From Daucus carota subsp. sativus (taxonomy: Eukaryota > Streptophyta > Magnoliopsida > Apiales > Apiaceae), in the NCBI RefSeq assembly GCF_001625215.2, contig NC_030384.2, positions 44,488,390 through 44,552,389 of the forward strand: a stretch of 64,000 nucleotides of DNA. The letters are read 5' to 3'. Under the pieces are notes generated by a model that made no database searches, was not told the DNA's origin, and was given only the letters and a program-made list of their open reading frames with translations. The position numbers and the translations under genes are program-made. Of this stretch, positions 12,207 to 28,089 are shown one piece after another (within the stretch, counting starts at the first letter, position 1; each line of letters opens with the position of its first letter).

Positions 12207-13305
12207 GCAGCAATGTGCAATATGATCAAAGGAGAAAACAATGTGTGTGAAATGTGAAGCCCACAAATAATAATGGTAAATGATTAGTTTAGCGGCGAAC
12301 AACTCACAATAAAATTTTGTTTCTTTTTTGGTGAGTATCTGTCATTGCAAAATTACCCAACTGGCTGACAACTCATTAGTCATAGCAGAACATGCACCAG
12401 CACCAATATCTCATTTTTCTATTCTCGTTGAGATTTGATATTGCAAATGAATGCATATATTCTCCATTCCATTATCATGACATATGCTTGATTTTTATTT
12501 TTTAGTCTTTGAAACAAAGTAAGCATGTAAAAATATGTAAAAAGAATATTCAAATTACAAAAAACACACTTGAACAGAGAAAAAGAAAATGTATAGAAAT
12601 ATATTTTGCAAAAATGGATCTGAAAGAAGTTGCATTAAGAAGTAATTTATAAGAATTTTACAACCGGGGATTTCATATATGTAGAGATCAAAATAAATTT
12701 ACCAAATCATAAATATCATCCGAAGAATTAATAAAATATTTATAACCGGAGGTTTTAGATATATAAAGATCAAAATAGATTTATCAAATGAAAAATATCA
12801 TCGGAAGAATTAATAATAATGATTAGTGAAAATGTGTTGTACATGTATCGTATCATAAACATCTAATGATTTATTATGATAGGCTCAAGTATGTTGTCAA
12901 GTAACTCATTTTATTTTATTATATTATCTGAAATTTTGTCCTAAATTCTCTGTGAGTAGCATATTATATGAATTATATGCAAAAGTCGGTAATCATCTTT
13001 GTATAACTCATATAATATAATATACTACAGATTTTTCGTAAACTCTTCTCAAGTAATATTTTGTCTTAATTTTTATAACATTGATATTGAAACGAATTAA
13101 ATCAAGTAGAAAATTGAGAAAACGGAATCAAAAAGACAATTAAATCAAGTAGAAAATCTTATTACTTGCCGTTACAGAGAAGGTAGAAACGAATGAATGA
13201 TGAAATACATATACACAGCAAAAAGAATAGATAAGCAAAAGCGCAGTACATACAAATCCAGGACAACCCGGGGTAATTAATTACTATAAAAGATGAGTAA
13301 TAAAT
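12207..13305. other. Spacer between AG-peptides 1 and 2
   Basis: Promoter of gene 1 and the 3' flank of gene 2, AT-rich. A tandem duplication of about 80 bp lies at roughly 12655-12810; both copies contain 'acaaccgg/taaccgg', 'agatcaaaata' and 'aaatatcatc.gaagaatt'. A short repeat 'aattaaatcaagtagaaaat' occurs at about 13094 and 13139. No coding region was recognised. Confidence 0.6.
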
Positions 13306-13488
13306 TTAAAGACGAAGCAGGGAGAAAAGCAGCGAGGCTCCGAGTAAGGCAGCAGAAGCGGGCAGTGAAAATGCGGCTCCAACATCAGGAGAAGGTGCGG
13401 GTGCCTCCACCTGGGCTGACACTGCAGCCACGCCAGATAACACAACAGCTGCAACCAAGACCTTGTTCATCATCTTGCTCTGAGCCAT
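13306..13488 (-). CDS. Arabinogalactan peptide (AG-peptide) 2
   Basis: Single-exon, 60 residues. A signal peptide of about 25 residues ends AAVSA. The mature core is QVEAPAPSPDVGAAF, and the hydrophobic C-terminal tail ends SLLRL, as for a GPI signal. It is closest to its two neighbours, which have the same layout and strand, so the three arose by tandem duplication. A TATA word (TATATAAAC, 13571-13579) lies about 85 bp upstream of the ATG. The plus-strand frame over the same bases is its shadow. Confidence 0.87.
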   Translation of the reverse strand: MAQSKMMNKVLVAAVVLSGVAAVSAQVEAPAPSPDVGAAFSLPASAALLGASLLFSLLRL

Positions 13489-13570
13489 TTTGATAATTAT
13501 ATGAATACAATAAACTTGTGAATTGATGTGTGAATTGTGATGGTGTGAGAAAGAGAGGGGGAAGGGTGAT

Positions 13571-13579
13571 GTTTATATA
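13571..13579 (-). promoter_or_regulatory. TATA box of AG-peptide 2
   Basis: Minus strand TATATAAAC, about 85 bp upstream of the ATG at 13488, in a suitable position for a core promoter. Confidence 0.6.
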
Positions 13580-15116
13580 GAGAATTACACGAGTATCGAA
13601 AGAATGAATGGAGTCATATGGGAGGATGGTGAATGTGGAACGGCTAGCCAGCTGTGTTTAACAGCTGGAAGTGGTTGGTAGTGCGTTGTGTGTTTGTCTT
13701 TTGCTTTGCTTACAGCGCACATGCTCTCAGGCCTGATGCCCCCGCTAACGGCGCCGCTGTTTGTGTAGTATTGTAATACTAATACAGCAGAATCAGAGTA
13801 CTCATAAGTATTTAAAAAAAAATCTAAATTTTTCGTCGGCTGATGTGATATACGAATAGTTGATTTAATCTAATGATTTGTGTGAAAGTAAAAAATTTAT
13901 TATTATTTTAATATGGAGTATCTAGCATTTTTTCAAAAATAAATCGAGAAAAAATATTAGTCTTGAATTAAAGTGTTCTTTTAAATTTTTGGACCTGTAA
14001 GCTGAATTGTGAAAAAAAAAAGATTAAAATAATTTACGAAATTTGATTAAAGAAAATGCATATTTGTACGTATTTATGTTAATGTATAATTTGAAAATGA
14101 GAGAGTTTTATTAAAAATTCTTAAGAAGAGATTATTCTCTATTATTAGAGATATTCAGTACCTACCGCGTCAGAATCTCGAGCATTATTAGAGCTGGAGA
14201 AATGATTAATATTTTGATTATGAGTAGTGTCCATGTGAATGACAAAGCCCGCTATTATCGCTTCTTATTTGTCTTCACTAGACTCTTGTCTGTCAATCTC
14301 TTTAATTTCCTTAGGTTTCGAGATATAACAACTCTTCGATCAGTACAAGACTTCTGCTTATCAAGCTTACTGAACTTCCGTAATCCAAATAAGTTAGGCG
14401 GCACAAGTTGCGAAGAAGTGAGAGTGCAACTTGTGGCCGATGAAGGGATCTCGATATTTCTCGAATTTTACCACGTTGATTGAATTAATTAGAATGGTGG
14501 ATAAAACTTTTATTTTTTTTATATATAACTGATTATTTTTTCTACTTAAAAATAATATGCTTAAGTTGTAATATTTTGGGGTTAATTGATGTAAATATAT
14601 ATAAATCAAAAGGACTTAAAAACACATTTCAAAATATATATAAAATTTTATTTTAAATTAATTATACAATCATACTTTATAGCAGAACTGCGTACTAAGC
14701 AGTTAAAAAAATAATATACAATTAAATAAGGCTAATATACGTGATCAATGATAATTTGAATTGAACATTGAATTTTATCATTTTGATTAGAGAAATGAAT
14801 ACAAATGCCATCAATGGGATTTGAATCATGACCAGCTTTGATTTTGATTTTTGATTTTTGATTAGGAGAATGAATACAAATGTCTTCAATGGGATTTGAA
14901 ACCATTTTTAATAATCAATTTTATTACAACAAATCAAAACAATTACCGTACTTGTATATAAGACGCAACTACAATTTTATTATGAAATAACCCGTATCAA
15001 TATTTCGATTTAGATATATACTGGTAGGGGTAACCCCAACACAAGCCCAAGCTCCCTTGTTTATCGTCTTAATTATTTAGAAAAATAAAAATTTCATGTT
15101 TAAACTTTTAATTATA
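13580..15116. other. Promoter flank and AT-rich spacer
   Basis: It contains the upstream region of AG-peptide 2 (with a GC-richer patch around 13720-13765) and an AT-rich tail. Two copies of a 'gaatacaaatg.c.tcaatgggatttgaa' block (about 14793 and 14869) form a diverged tandem duplication of about 76 bp. A 93-codon plus-strand frame at 14202-14483 has no recognisable domain and no promoter or splice support. Confidence 0.5.
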
Positions 15117-15442
15117 CTAGCCTTACACCCGTGCAAAGCACGGGCGACTATATAATTTAAAACTTATTATTAATTATTATATAATATTAATATATATTAA
15201 TGATAGTAAATTTACTTTTTTTTATTTATTAATTAATTATAAATTATATTTAAAAGAACAATGGTAGAGTTTTTATCTTGTTGTATATCAAACTATTTAG
15301 AGATGTAAGCGTGTGAGAACTCTACGTGTAGCAGACTTTTACGTGTAGCAGACTTTTAGTTATAAGGTGAATCACTAAACCAACATGACCAAACCAAAAT
15401 TTTGTAGGACGACAAATTATATCCATGTTGCCTTATTATAGA
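15117..15442 (-). mobile_element. Helitron copy 1 (short, diverged)
   Basis: Read on the minus strand, it ends with a GC-rich hairpin (15128-15144, CCCGTGC/GCACGGG) about 7 nt before a terminal CTAG (15117-15120) followed by host T, the signature of a Helitron 3' end. The 5' part (about 15405-15440) matches 'tattataagccaacatga'-like 5' sequence of the other copies. It is non-coding. The 5' limit is approximate. Confidence 0.6.
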
Positions 15443-16008
15443 AGTAAGATAATATAATTTTAAAAATAAATAATAAAATTATGTAATTAATGGATCTTAA
15501 ATTATGTACATGTAAAATCAACCACTCATATACCATACAAATAATGGATCTTAAATTGTGCATGTAAGGTCGATAAACTCATACACGGTAAGATAGAGCA
15601 TCTACAACACGATAAGAAGAGAGCTTCTACAGCCGTGTTAGCTAAAAATAATTGATTTAAATTGCACCTATAAAGGATATAGGTAGTAAATTTGTTTAAT
15701 TTGTGAGAGATTTTATCTTTTTCATTTGGTCGAAATCAGAAAGCATTTTCACAGATTTGATAAGTATTTGGAAACAGATTTTAGAGATCTTAAAGTTAAG
15801 AAAGAAACTTATCAACAGATTTGCACAGACAATAGACAAGAGGGATATAAACTAAGAACTTTATTAATAGTAGCAAAAGAATACAAATGAATGATACATA
15901 ACCAAACCCAAACTCAGGCACACACCAGGGTGCGCCGTGTATAAACTATAAATAAATATAATGTAATAATATCAACAAACGAAGCCCAGCGGATAAAAAT
16001 TCAACATC
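15443..16008. other. Spacer, 3' flank of AG-peptide 3
   Basis: AT-rich, no open frame of note. A short direct repeat 'atggatcttaaatt' occurs at about 15489 and 15544. The part next to 16008 should be the 3' UTR of AG-peptide 3. Confidence 0.5.
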
Positions 16009-16191
16009 TCAGTGACGGAACAGAGCAACCAGGGAGAAAACAAGAGAGGTTCCCACGACAGCCGTTGAAACAGGGAGAGAAAAGCCTGAGCCCATGTCAG
16101 GTGAGGGCGCTGGAGCCATTTCTTGAGCTGAAGCCGCGGCTACGACTACGGCCAGGACTACGAAGAACAGGTTCATCATTTGCTGAGCCAT
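16009..16191 (-). CDS. Arabinogalactan peptide (AG-peptide) 3
   Basis: Single-exon, 60 residues. The signal peptide ends AAASA. The core QEMAPAPSPDMGSGF is followed by LPVSTAVVGTSLVFSLVALF and a short basic end (RH), as in AG-peptide 1. The hydrophobic tail fits a GPI-anchor signal. The ATG is preceded by a GA-rich leader (reads as ctctct on the minus strand, 16200-16235) and a TATA word (CTATAAATAC, 16296-16305). The overlapping plus-strand frame is a shadow. Confidence 0.87.
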   Translation of the reverse strand: MAQQMMNLFFVVLAVVVAAASAQEMAPAPSPDMGSGFSLPVSTAVVGTSLVFSLVALFRH

Positions 16192-16295
16192 TTGATTTTC
16201 GAGAGAGAAAGAAACTGAGAGAGAGAGAGAGAGTTTGTTTTTTGAGTTGGGGATTGAGAGTGTTGAGATGAATTGAAAGAGTGGGAGGGGAGTGT

Positions 16296-16305
16296 GTATT
16301 TATAG
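16296..16305 (-). promoter_or_regulatory. TATA box of AG-peptide 3
   Basis: Minus strand CTATAAATAC about 105 bp before the ATG, the same word and spacing as in AG-peptide 1, which suggests a shared ancestral promoter. Confidence 0.6.
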
Positions 16306-16984
16306 AGGGATGGTGTTTTTACTTAACGATTAAGAGTGTGTGAGCTGTGAGAAGAGAGTAGTGGGAAAAGGTTAAGGAGTGACAGCTGGGGGTGGAGTAA
16401 AATATTGAAAATGGGAAACAGCGTAACAGCTAGATTTTAGAATGTGTGAAAAGCAACAGCTACAACGTGGGCGGTGAGTTGGACCTTTCAACCACCGGGA
16501 CCCACTCCTACAACGGTCGGTCAAGCCTCGGTTCAACAATTATATTCCACATACATTTATGAGCCATAACGTTACATGTTTGGTACTCCATACAATATTG
16601 CCGATAATTATTTTGTTAGATTACGAAAAAAGTGGATAAAATTTGTATCGTGACATAATATTGAGGTAAATTGATTTTTGCTAGAAGTTGGATTTTAAAC
16701 TGGATCATAATATAAGTAATCACAAGATTTCAAACGTAATTTGGAACTCCTACGCGTGAAATGTAGGTAAAAGTTGGACTACTCGGTATTCCGAAGAAAA
16801 ATATCTGAGCATTATGATTGTGAAAGTGATTGTGAAAGATTAGAACGTGGCATTCGGTGAAGGAATGCTTGTTGATTGCGGCATTGCTGTTGGGTAAGCC
16901 ATCTGCGGAAAAACTTGCAACTACGAGCTTGTTAGATAATGGTCCTGGCAGGCGCTCTCCTAACACCTCGAGGTTTTAAGAGAA

Positions 16985-17663
16985 CTAGCCTTTAACCCGT
17001 GCGAAGCACGGGCGGGTATATAATTCGTAATTTATTATTTATAATTTAAATTTCAACATCATTTTATTAGTATTTTAGTATTAATGGATTGAATTTTAAT
17101 TAAAGTATATTATTCAACTGACTATATTTTCTCCCGATTATTTGAAAATGGACAAACCCTAATAAATATATGTGTGTGTGTCAGAATTGTAGTACATTTA
17201 ATCCGAATTTAGTACAAGTAGATTTAAAAATAAAAAATCAGAAAATTCAAATCTTTTACAGATATAGCCGATCGTGTAATACCTTTGAATGATTATTAAT
17301 CTAATTTTGTAATTTTGGTTTTTTTGACAACAACAACTTTTAAGATTATGTAATGATTCGTGTTTATATTGAAATAGAACACATTAACGTTAAAAAGAGT
17401 TATATGAATGTTCTCGTTAAAAAAAGATATTCAAAATTGTATATTTATAATTTTATTTATAACATCATTATAATTTTTTTAATGAAATATTATATGATAA
17501 TGATTTGTTAGGAGTGTTTTTAGTATTTGAAACTGTTTAACAATATAATACTAATAGACTTACATTTGTAGACTTGTAGTACCAAAAGGAGAGTACCAAA
17601 CCAAAAAATATAACTAAAATCTTGGATTACAAATTATACTCATGTTGACTTATTATTATAGTA
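16985..17663 (-). mobile_element. Helitron copy 2
   Basis: Minus-strand Helitron with 3' hairpin CCCGTGCTTCGCACGGG (16996-17012) and terminal CTAG (16985-16988) followed by T. The body is AT-rich and non-coding and closely matches copy 3, which abuts it directly. Its 5' TC is not visible, so the join with copy 3 may have removed it. Confidence 0.72.
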
Positions 17664-18376
17664 CTAGCTTTTAACCCGTGCGAAGCACGGACGGATATAT
17701 AGTTCGTAATTTATTATTTATAATTTAAATTTTAACATCATTTTATTAGTATTTTAATATTAATGGATTGAATTTTAATTAAATTATACTATTTAGCTGA
17801 CTATATTTTCTTCCGATTATTTGAAAATATCCTAGTAAATATGTATATAAACATTTAATCCAAATTTAGTACACGTAGATTTAAAAATAAAAAAAATCAG
17901 AAAATTCAAATCTTTTTCAAACATAGACGATTGTGTAATACCTTTGAAAGATTCAGTAATCTAATCAATCGAATTTCAACGTAATTTTGCAATCTTGGTT
18001 TTTTTGACAATAGAAACTTTCAAGATTAAAGTTAGAAAGAGTTATGTAATGGTTCGTGTTTATATTGAAATAGAACACGTTAAATTTTAAAAAAAATTAT
18101 ATAAAGGTTCTTGTTGAAAAAAGATATTCAAAATTGTATATTTATAATTTTATTTGTAACATCATTATAATTTTTTTAATGAAATATTAAATGATAATAT
18201 ATTGTTATGAGAGTATTTAGTATTTGAAACTGTTTAACAATGTAATACTAATAGATAGACTTCAAATTTGTAGACTTGTGGTACCAAAAGGAGAGTATCA
18301 AACCAAAAAATATAACTAAAATCTTGAACTACAAATTATACTCATGTTGGCTTATTATAGTATAGTATAGTATAGA
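17664..18376 (-). mobile_element. Helitron copy 3
   Basis: A 713-bp element with both ends recognisable on the minus strand: 5' TCTATACTATAC at 18376 preceded by host A, and 3' hairpin (17675-17690) plus CTAG (17664-17667) followed by T. This is insertion between A and T, as Helitrons do. No Rep/helicase is encoded. It lies head-to-tail with copy 2. Confidence 0.75.
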
Positions 18377-18382
18377 TTGGTC

Positions 18383-18470
18383 ACTTAACATAGTATCAGA
18401 GCTTAGGCGTGCGGGAGACTCGAGTACGACTCCAGTGACTCTCAATATTCTCAGAATTTGTTAAAGACAC
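18383..18470 (+). mobile_element. LTR-retrotransposon scar (primer-binding site)
   Basis: 'cttaaca' followed by tagtatcagagc (18391-18402) matches, with one mismatch, the TGGTATCAGAGC site complementary to initiator Met-tRNA that follows the left LTR of many plant retrotransposons. No complete LTR or gag-pol was found, so this is a fragment. Confidence 0.45.
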
Positions 18471-18477
18471 GAAGACA

Positions 18478-19265
18478 ATGTCATACCCCAAAAGATGGGC
18501 GCCCGTGACAGAGCTTCCTGCGTACGGCTTGCAGATGCGACTATGCGAATGCCATGAATTTTTTGACAATGCAGGCTTATATGCCTTACAAATTAGTATC
18601 TGTTCTAATAATTCTCGGGGTGAGGCAGAGTCGAACCCGGGTGTACCGGGACAACAGAGGATAAACCTTATTTCGAGTTTCGCGGAATATTGAATATCTA
18701 AGACTATTAAATTTTCAAAATATGAGTATTTTGATTTTTTTTATCCAAATTTGTCCAGGGTAGTTCAACGGTAAATGTACACGGACGTACTACCAAGCAA
18801 GTTAGCTTTCAAGTTTCAGTACGAAACATCTTCCAGCTTTTACGTGTTGTGTTCGGACAATAACAAAAGTCTTGAAAAAATATTTTTAAAAAATCCTTCC
18901 TAACCTCAAGTAGATTCCACGCCTTAAAAAATCCTTCCTAACCTCAAGTAGATTCCACGCCAAGGTAGTCTCTAGTCTCTACTTTGTTACAAGTGTAGTA
19001 GTACTCAATAACTAAACGTGGCATTTCAACCAAAAATTACCATGCATAAATGACTGTTGCGCACAAAGTTTCACAGCTTATTTCACTCTTAAAAACCCAG
19101 TGAAGCGCTACCAGCTTGCAGAACACGAGAGCTCAAAGCCTCAAACCCAAACCTTTAATTTTCAATCTATAAAAGTTTAACAATCATGCCAAAAAACACC
19201 AAAATATACAATCAACACAGACAAATTATGTAGCTACTACAGTTCTTCAAGTCAGTTTTTACTTT
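18478..19265. other. Spacer with SINE-like fragments and a tandem duplication
   Basis: 18601-18660 (minus) contains a B-box-like 'GGGTTCGACTC'. 18761-18771 (plus) is a perfect A-box match (TAGTTCAACGG) followed about 40 bp on by a poor B box, so tRNA-like SINE remnants are likely. 18888-18961 is a near-exact tandem duplication of a 37-bp unit (…ccttcctaacctcaagtag…). The 71-codon frame at 18478 has no support. The right end is the NEK5 3' UTR. Confidence 0.45.
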
Positions 19266-23335
<4,070 letters not shown>

Positions 23336-23460
23336 TTAAAGATGCAACCTTCAAAAGATCAATTTTTTAACATGGGTATCAATCTTTACTCATATTTATA
23401 ATTTTCAAGATTTTACATGGGGCAGAGAGCAAGAAAGCCCTAATTGGATCAAAGACTTAC

Positions 23461-25022
23461 CTGCAAGACAACAAGATTAAAAGACAGAAAACTGGGTGTG
23501 AACAGCAGAAATGTTGGAAGAGATGCCACCACTTAAAAAGATTGATTCTTGGGTTGAATATACTGTAATTTGTTACTATAATCAAGAAAGCTACTTAAGA
23601 CAATGATGATGTGAAGATACAATATAAGAGAGAAATAGAGAGGTGGGAAAACACACTCAATTAAAAGCAAGATGGGCACTGATGCAATTAGTGTAAAGTG
23701 ATTATCTACTTAATTAAATAATTAAAGATGTGGAAAGGACTAATTTAAGTTATCAAGAAAAGTTGCTTACACTGTTAAGATAATGGTGAAAATAATGGGG
23801 GGAAAGTTTGGGCAAATTTAACCAAACCCCATATTAATAAATTGAAAAAAATACAACTAAATGAGGAGAAGAAGAATGAGTAAAAACTCTAAAAGCAAAA
23901 AGCAAAGAGTAAGAGTGACAGACAGAGATGGAAGAGCCTTTGGCCTTTGCTTGTATTTCCAGATTCATATATTATTATCAAATTCCCACCAGGAGGAATA
24001 TTTTGTTTGTTGGCTGCCCTTTAAATGTCATTATCCAAACTCAACTATATTCATTCTCCTCAATTTTTATCTCACTCAAAATTTAAGACACTCTGCCTAC
24101 TATGTGATCTAACATTCTAACTGAATATTAAAACAACATGTCTACAACAGAATGCGAACATGTTTTTTGGTAACTTCGTTGTTTTGATAAAATATGACAT
24201 CTCATCTCGAGAGTTTCGTATAACAGATACTAATTTGTAAGGGTATAAACCACATTCGTCAAAAAAAAAATTATATTCTTTCAAAAAGTTATAATCTTAA
24301 AGTATTATATTAAGTTATTAGTATTTGATTATCATATCGGGTGGCCTGTATTATTGCCTGCGGACCTATCTATAATGTTATTTTCTTATCTCAATGCTAT
24401 TTAGGAGAAACGGTTTTAGCACGCTACATGGTATAGTTGAATAGTCTAATCAAAATTTTCTCTAAATTGGACTAAATGATCGATGATTAAGTCAACTTTC
24501 CAGCAAAATTAGACTGTCGGTTGAATTTGGCATATTTCAATGTCTATCTATTTTTATTAAATGTGGCCTAATGTCACTTTAGGCAACTACCAACCTCTAT
24601 TTATTTTCATTTTCCGTATGCTGATATTGCATTATCAAGAAGACAAATTAAAGTTGAAAGTAGGCCATAATGGGGTTTTCTAACAAATTGTACACAACTT
24701 TAAAACCAGAGAGCTGCTACTAAGTAAGTTTTCATGTATGCATGAATAAATAAGACAAGGCTGTCGGTTGAAGTGCCTTAAATGGGACAAAGCTACCACA
24801 CTTTCTGCTGAGTTCCATTGCTCCTTGGCCCTCATAGTGGAGCCTCTCCTTTATCAACCCACTATCGAACAAGATTACCAGTAGATTATTTGACAGCAGT
24901 TGGCACTTGGCACATCGCGATATGCATGTATATTTTCCACACAAAGTTCATACGGATACACACATCAAATCAAAAAAATAAGCACAAGAAGTTCAGGGAG
25001 ATGGGGGGGCATGATCTTTAGT
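23461..25022. other. NEK5 upstream region and AT-rich spacer
   Basis: It holds the presumed NEK5 leader exon and promoter (to about 23900) and a featureless spacer up to the DNAJC9 stop codon. Frames at 23861-24112 and 24732-25148 have no recognisable product, and the last overlaps the 3' UTR/terminal exon of the J-protein gene. No element ends were recognised. Confidence 0.5.
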
Positions 25023-27992
25023 TTAACCACTTTTTTTCTTGGAACTTTTAGATGCTTTCCTACTTTCAACTTTTGCCTTGGCTGCTTCGAATTCTTCTTC
25101 ACTGGGTTCAGCCATATGGTCAGGGTCACCTCCATATTTGCTTATTAGAGACGAGAACATGGAATTTATTTGGCCTTTCCTCTCGCTTTGTCGCTGAGCG
25201 ATAATAGCATAGAGATCGTCGGAGTCTTTTTTTGCTCTACTATAAAGCAACGAATGTGTGGTCAGTCTGGGAGATATGGTTCTTTTAAAACATTAAGATA
25301 ACGTTAAGAAAGTGTAATAAAAGACTTACTTCCCCTTGCGTTTTGGAGGGGTTGTGGGTGGTTTTGTTGCTGACACTTGAGTAGCCCATTTTTCATATGC
25401 TTTAGTAGACTTTATCTCCCCTGAAATATATAAAGCAACACTACTAAAGATTAATATCATCCCCCACTATGTTAGCATCAAGATTTTAATAATACAGGCC
25501 ATCAGTCTTGTAGGGCTGTCAAAAAAATCCGAAAAATCCGAATCCGTCCGAAAAATCCGCCACCGTATCCGAGAAAAAGCGGATATTTTTCGTATCCGAG
25601 AAAAAGCGGATATTATCCGTATCCGAATCCGTGATATTCGAATCCGAAACTAAATACATATATGATATTTAAATTATATAATATATAATTATACGTAATT
25701 AAAATTTTATGTTATTAGCTTGTAGTGTGTGTATATGCATTAAATAATACATTTATACAAAATTTATATAATCATACAAATACTAAAATACTTTATACAT
25801 ATATAAAGGTATCATTTGAGCTTAGTCATAAAAAAATTGTTCGAAAATCATCATCAATACGGTATAATCATCAAAAATATCCGACATCCGTCCGAAATAT
25901 CCGCAACCGTATCCGGGAAAAAGCGGATATTATCCGTATCCGAAATAAAGCGGATATTATCCGTATTCGAATCCGACAGTTGCGGATAAGGATACGGATA
26001 TAGGCATATCCGTATCCGAATTATCCGTTTGACAGCCCTACAGTCTTGCAATTAAATCCACACAGCCAAGGGATTGTTTCACAGACTAAAATAACAGCAT
26101 AAATTTCTCATCTATACAAGGACAAAACTAGATCTGCTGAAAGCAGACCATCATAACCAAGTGTATCCTACGCCAAGTGCAAATTTAATATTACAAACCA
26201 TACGTAAAAATGTAAATGTCAACTAACACAAATAACATAGAACACCTTATTAAAAGAGAAATAGGGAACCAAAATCTTACCTGCTGCTATTCTCTCATCC
26301 AGAATATCCTTAAATCTATGTGAATCCAATTTAGGATCTGAGCATATCATAAAGCAGAAGAGCCTGAACAGGGAGACTTCTATAAGGACACTTGTAGTGT
26401 TATTTAGGAAACATCTGACATAAATATACAATTATACCTCTTCATGTTACCCTTGCATTTCTTGTACATGTCGATTAGATCCTTCTTCTCAGAGTCTGAG
26501 CCCCTATAGTTTGCTTCAAACTCATCAATATCTGCTTCAGTCACCTGTAATTGAAATATAATTTGAGGTGCTTATACAAGGAACTTAAAATAGGTCCGAA
26601 AGAAGAAGTATATCTTGCGAATTAACACCAATATAAACCTTTTTGTACATCGTTCGGAAGAACTCGCTTAAATCTCGAACAACATCTTCTGCAAGTTCCT
26701 GCAAATGCAAAACAACATAAGTGATTCTCTTCTAGCTAAATTAGAATGAAGACAAAACTTCATATGCAGTATACAGAACCACTAATTGAAACTTGAGACT
26801 CTGAGACTGTTTCAACTTTACCGGCATTCTACGAAGTTATTTAGCCTAACTTATATTTCTTGACAAATGAACAACAACAGACACTTAGAAGAAGGGAAAT
26901 TTCTTAAAGGGGAAATGTAGTATAGTATAATAACTCATCAATTGATGTATTATTTAACAAAACTGGAACTTGATTTGCACCAACACATGTTATACATATA
27001 TAACCACAAACAAAATTTTGCAGAGGAGGTTTAGTAGACTACTCACAGCATCATCAACGCAGCCAGTCTGATCATAGATAGCCCGCTTTTCTTCATCACC
27101 AAGAATTGACATTACCTTTTGCAGCTGCTGAAATTTTTCCTTGGCCTCCTGCAGAAAATTGTCCAATGATAATTTAAACAGAAAGTAATACAATGTAATA
27201 ATCGAGTGCAATTTACTAACATAAAAAATCACCTATTACCTCATCACCCAGGTTTTTATCCGGATGTAATCTCAATGCTAACTTGTGATATGCTCTCTTT
27301 ATTTCCTGCTGAGTTGCTGTCCTTTCTACTCCAAGAACCTGCAAGCCACAAAACTAGCACTTGTTATCCACTTCAATTAGAGCAGAACAAGGTTAACTTA
27401 TACAGTAATCTGCTATGAACTGGGTCCCTTATCCCATCTCTAGCATAATCTTCCTGCCAAGTGCTAAACAAACAAAAATAATCGGAAGAAAAGGCAACAT
27501 AGTCGAAAGTAAGTGCTTCAAATTACCCTTTCTGTGAATTTGAACGATAATCATAACACAAATTTACAGCTGGTTAGGATGTTCATGTTCACAGAAACAG
27601 CATTTATTCGAGGAGGGTAATTGTAATTCCCCCTTTTATCTCTTACACAGAAACAAATAACAAATAGGAATCGAGTAATTTGCATTTGACAACACTGAGA
27701 AATGCTGTTAATAATATCTCTAAAGTGCATAATTACGCCAATTAAGAAGCAAAAGTATCAGAATAGAAATTAAAAATATCTAAAACTAAAATTCATAATC
27801 ATAAAACAGCTTCAATTAAAGCTAGGTCTACTGTTTCATTAACATACGAGATAAAAAGCAGGTGAATTAGATGTATACCCCGTACAAGCTCTGTTCAGAT
27901 GACTCCACAGCTAGATCTTCGTGATTCTGCTGCTGATGTTCATCATCTCCGGCAATGTCTTCTGAAACCCTAGCATTCTTTCTCTTCCCCAT
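25023..27992 (-). CDS. DNAJC9: J-domain co-chaperone, DNAJC9/J6 type
   Basis: Hsp40-class co-chaperone that would stimulate Hsp70; animal DNAJC9 is nuclear and also binds histones, while the plant orthologue is called J6. Nine coding exons: 27879-27992, 27240-27338, 27047-27148, 26639-26698, 26438-26544, 26281-26363, 25330-25420 and 25023-25236 (eight if the first is counted as the start exon only). All are GT-AG and the frame closes to 289 residues. The J domain starts near residue 36 ([20 protein letters not shown]) with the HPD motif at 63-65. A conserved middle follows ([40 protein letters not shown]). The Lys-rich tail ends KKKSG, a plausible nuclear signal. There is no transmembrane segment or zinc-finger region, so it is a class C J protein. 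A hAT MITE sits in the intron between 25420 and 26281. Confidence 0.92.
25511..26040. mobile_element. Non-autonomous hAT element in a DNAJC9 intron
   Basis: 530 bp with perfect 13-bp terminal repeats TAGGGCTGTCAAA (25511-25523; inverted at 26028-26040) and an exact 8-bp target duplication CAGTCTTG on both sides (25503-25510, 26041-26048). Both are diagnostic of hAT insertion. Internally it is packed with subterminal 'atccgtatccg'-type repeats on both sides of an AT-rich middle; there is no transposase. The intact duplication suggests a fairly recent insertion. Confidence 0.92.
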
Positions 27993-28089
27993 TTTTCAAT
28001 TGTTTTCTTTAAAAAAAATCTCGCCTTTTAGAGAGATGGAGATTGATTGATTTCCCGCCTTAATATTCCTTGCTTATTCGCTCTCTCCG

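Noticed and set aside
13293..13493. Plus-strand 66-codon frame
   Set aside because: Shadow of AG-peptide 2 on the minus strand, which has a signal peptide, AP core and TATA box.
14202..14483. 93-codon plus-strand frame
   Set aside because: No domain, splice sites or promoter; composition as expected by chance.
16065..16271. Plus-strand 68-codon frame
   Set aside because: Shadow of AG-peptide 3, extended through its GA-rich leader.
16730..16966. 78-codon minus-strand frame with protein-like start
   Set aside because: GC-richer but unrecognised, no promoter or partner exon; could be a gene scrap next to Helitron copy 2, not enough to call.
18478..18693. 71-codon plus-strand frame
   Set aside because: Sits in SINE/LTR debris and matches nothing known.
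25725..26051. Frames rich in Ile-Arg or Tyr-Pro repeats
   Set aside because: They translate the tandem 'atccgtatccg' repeats of the hAT element.
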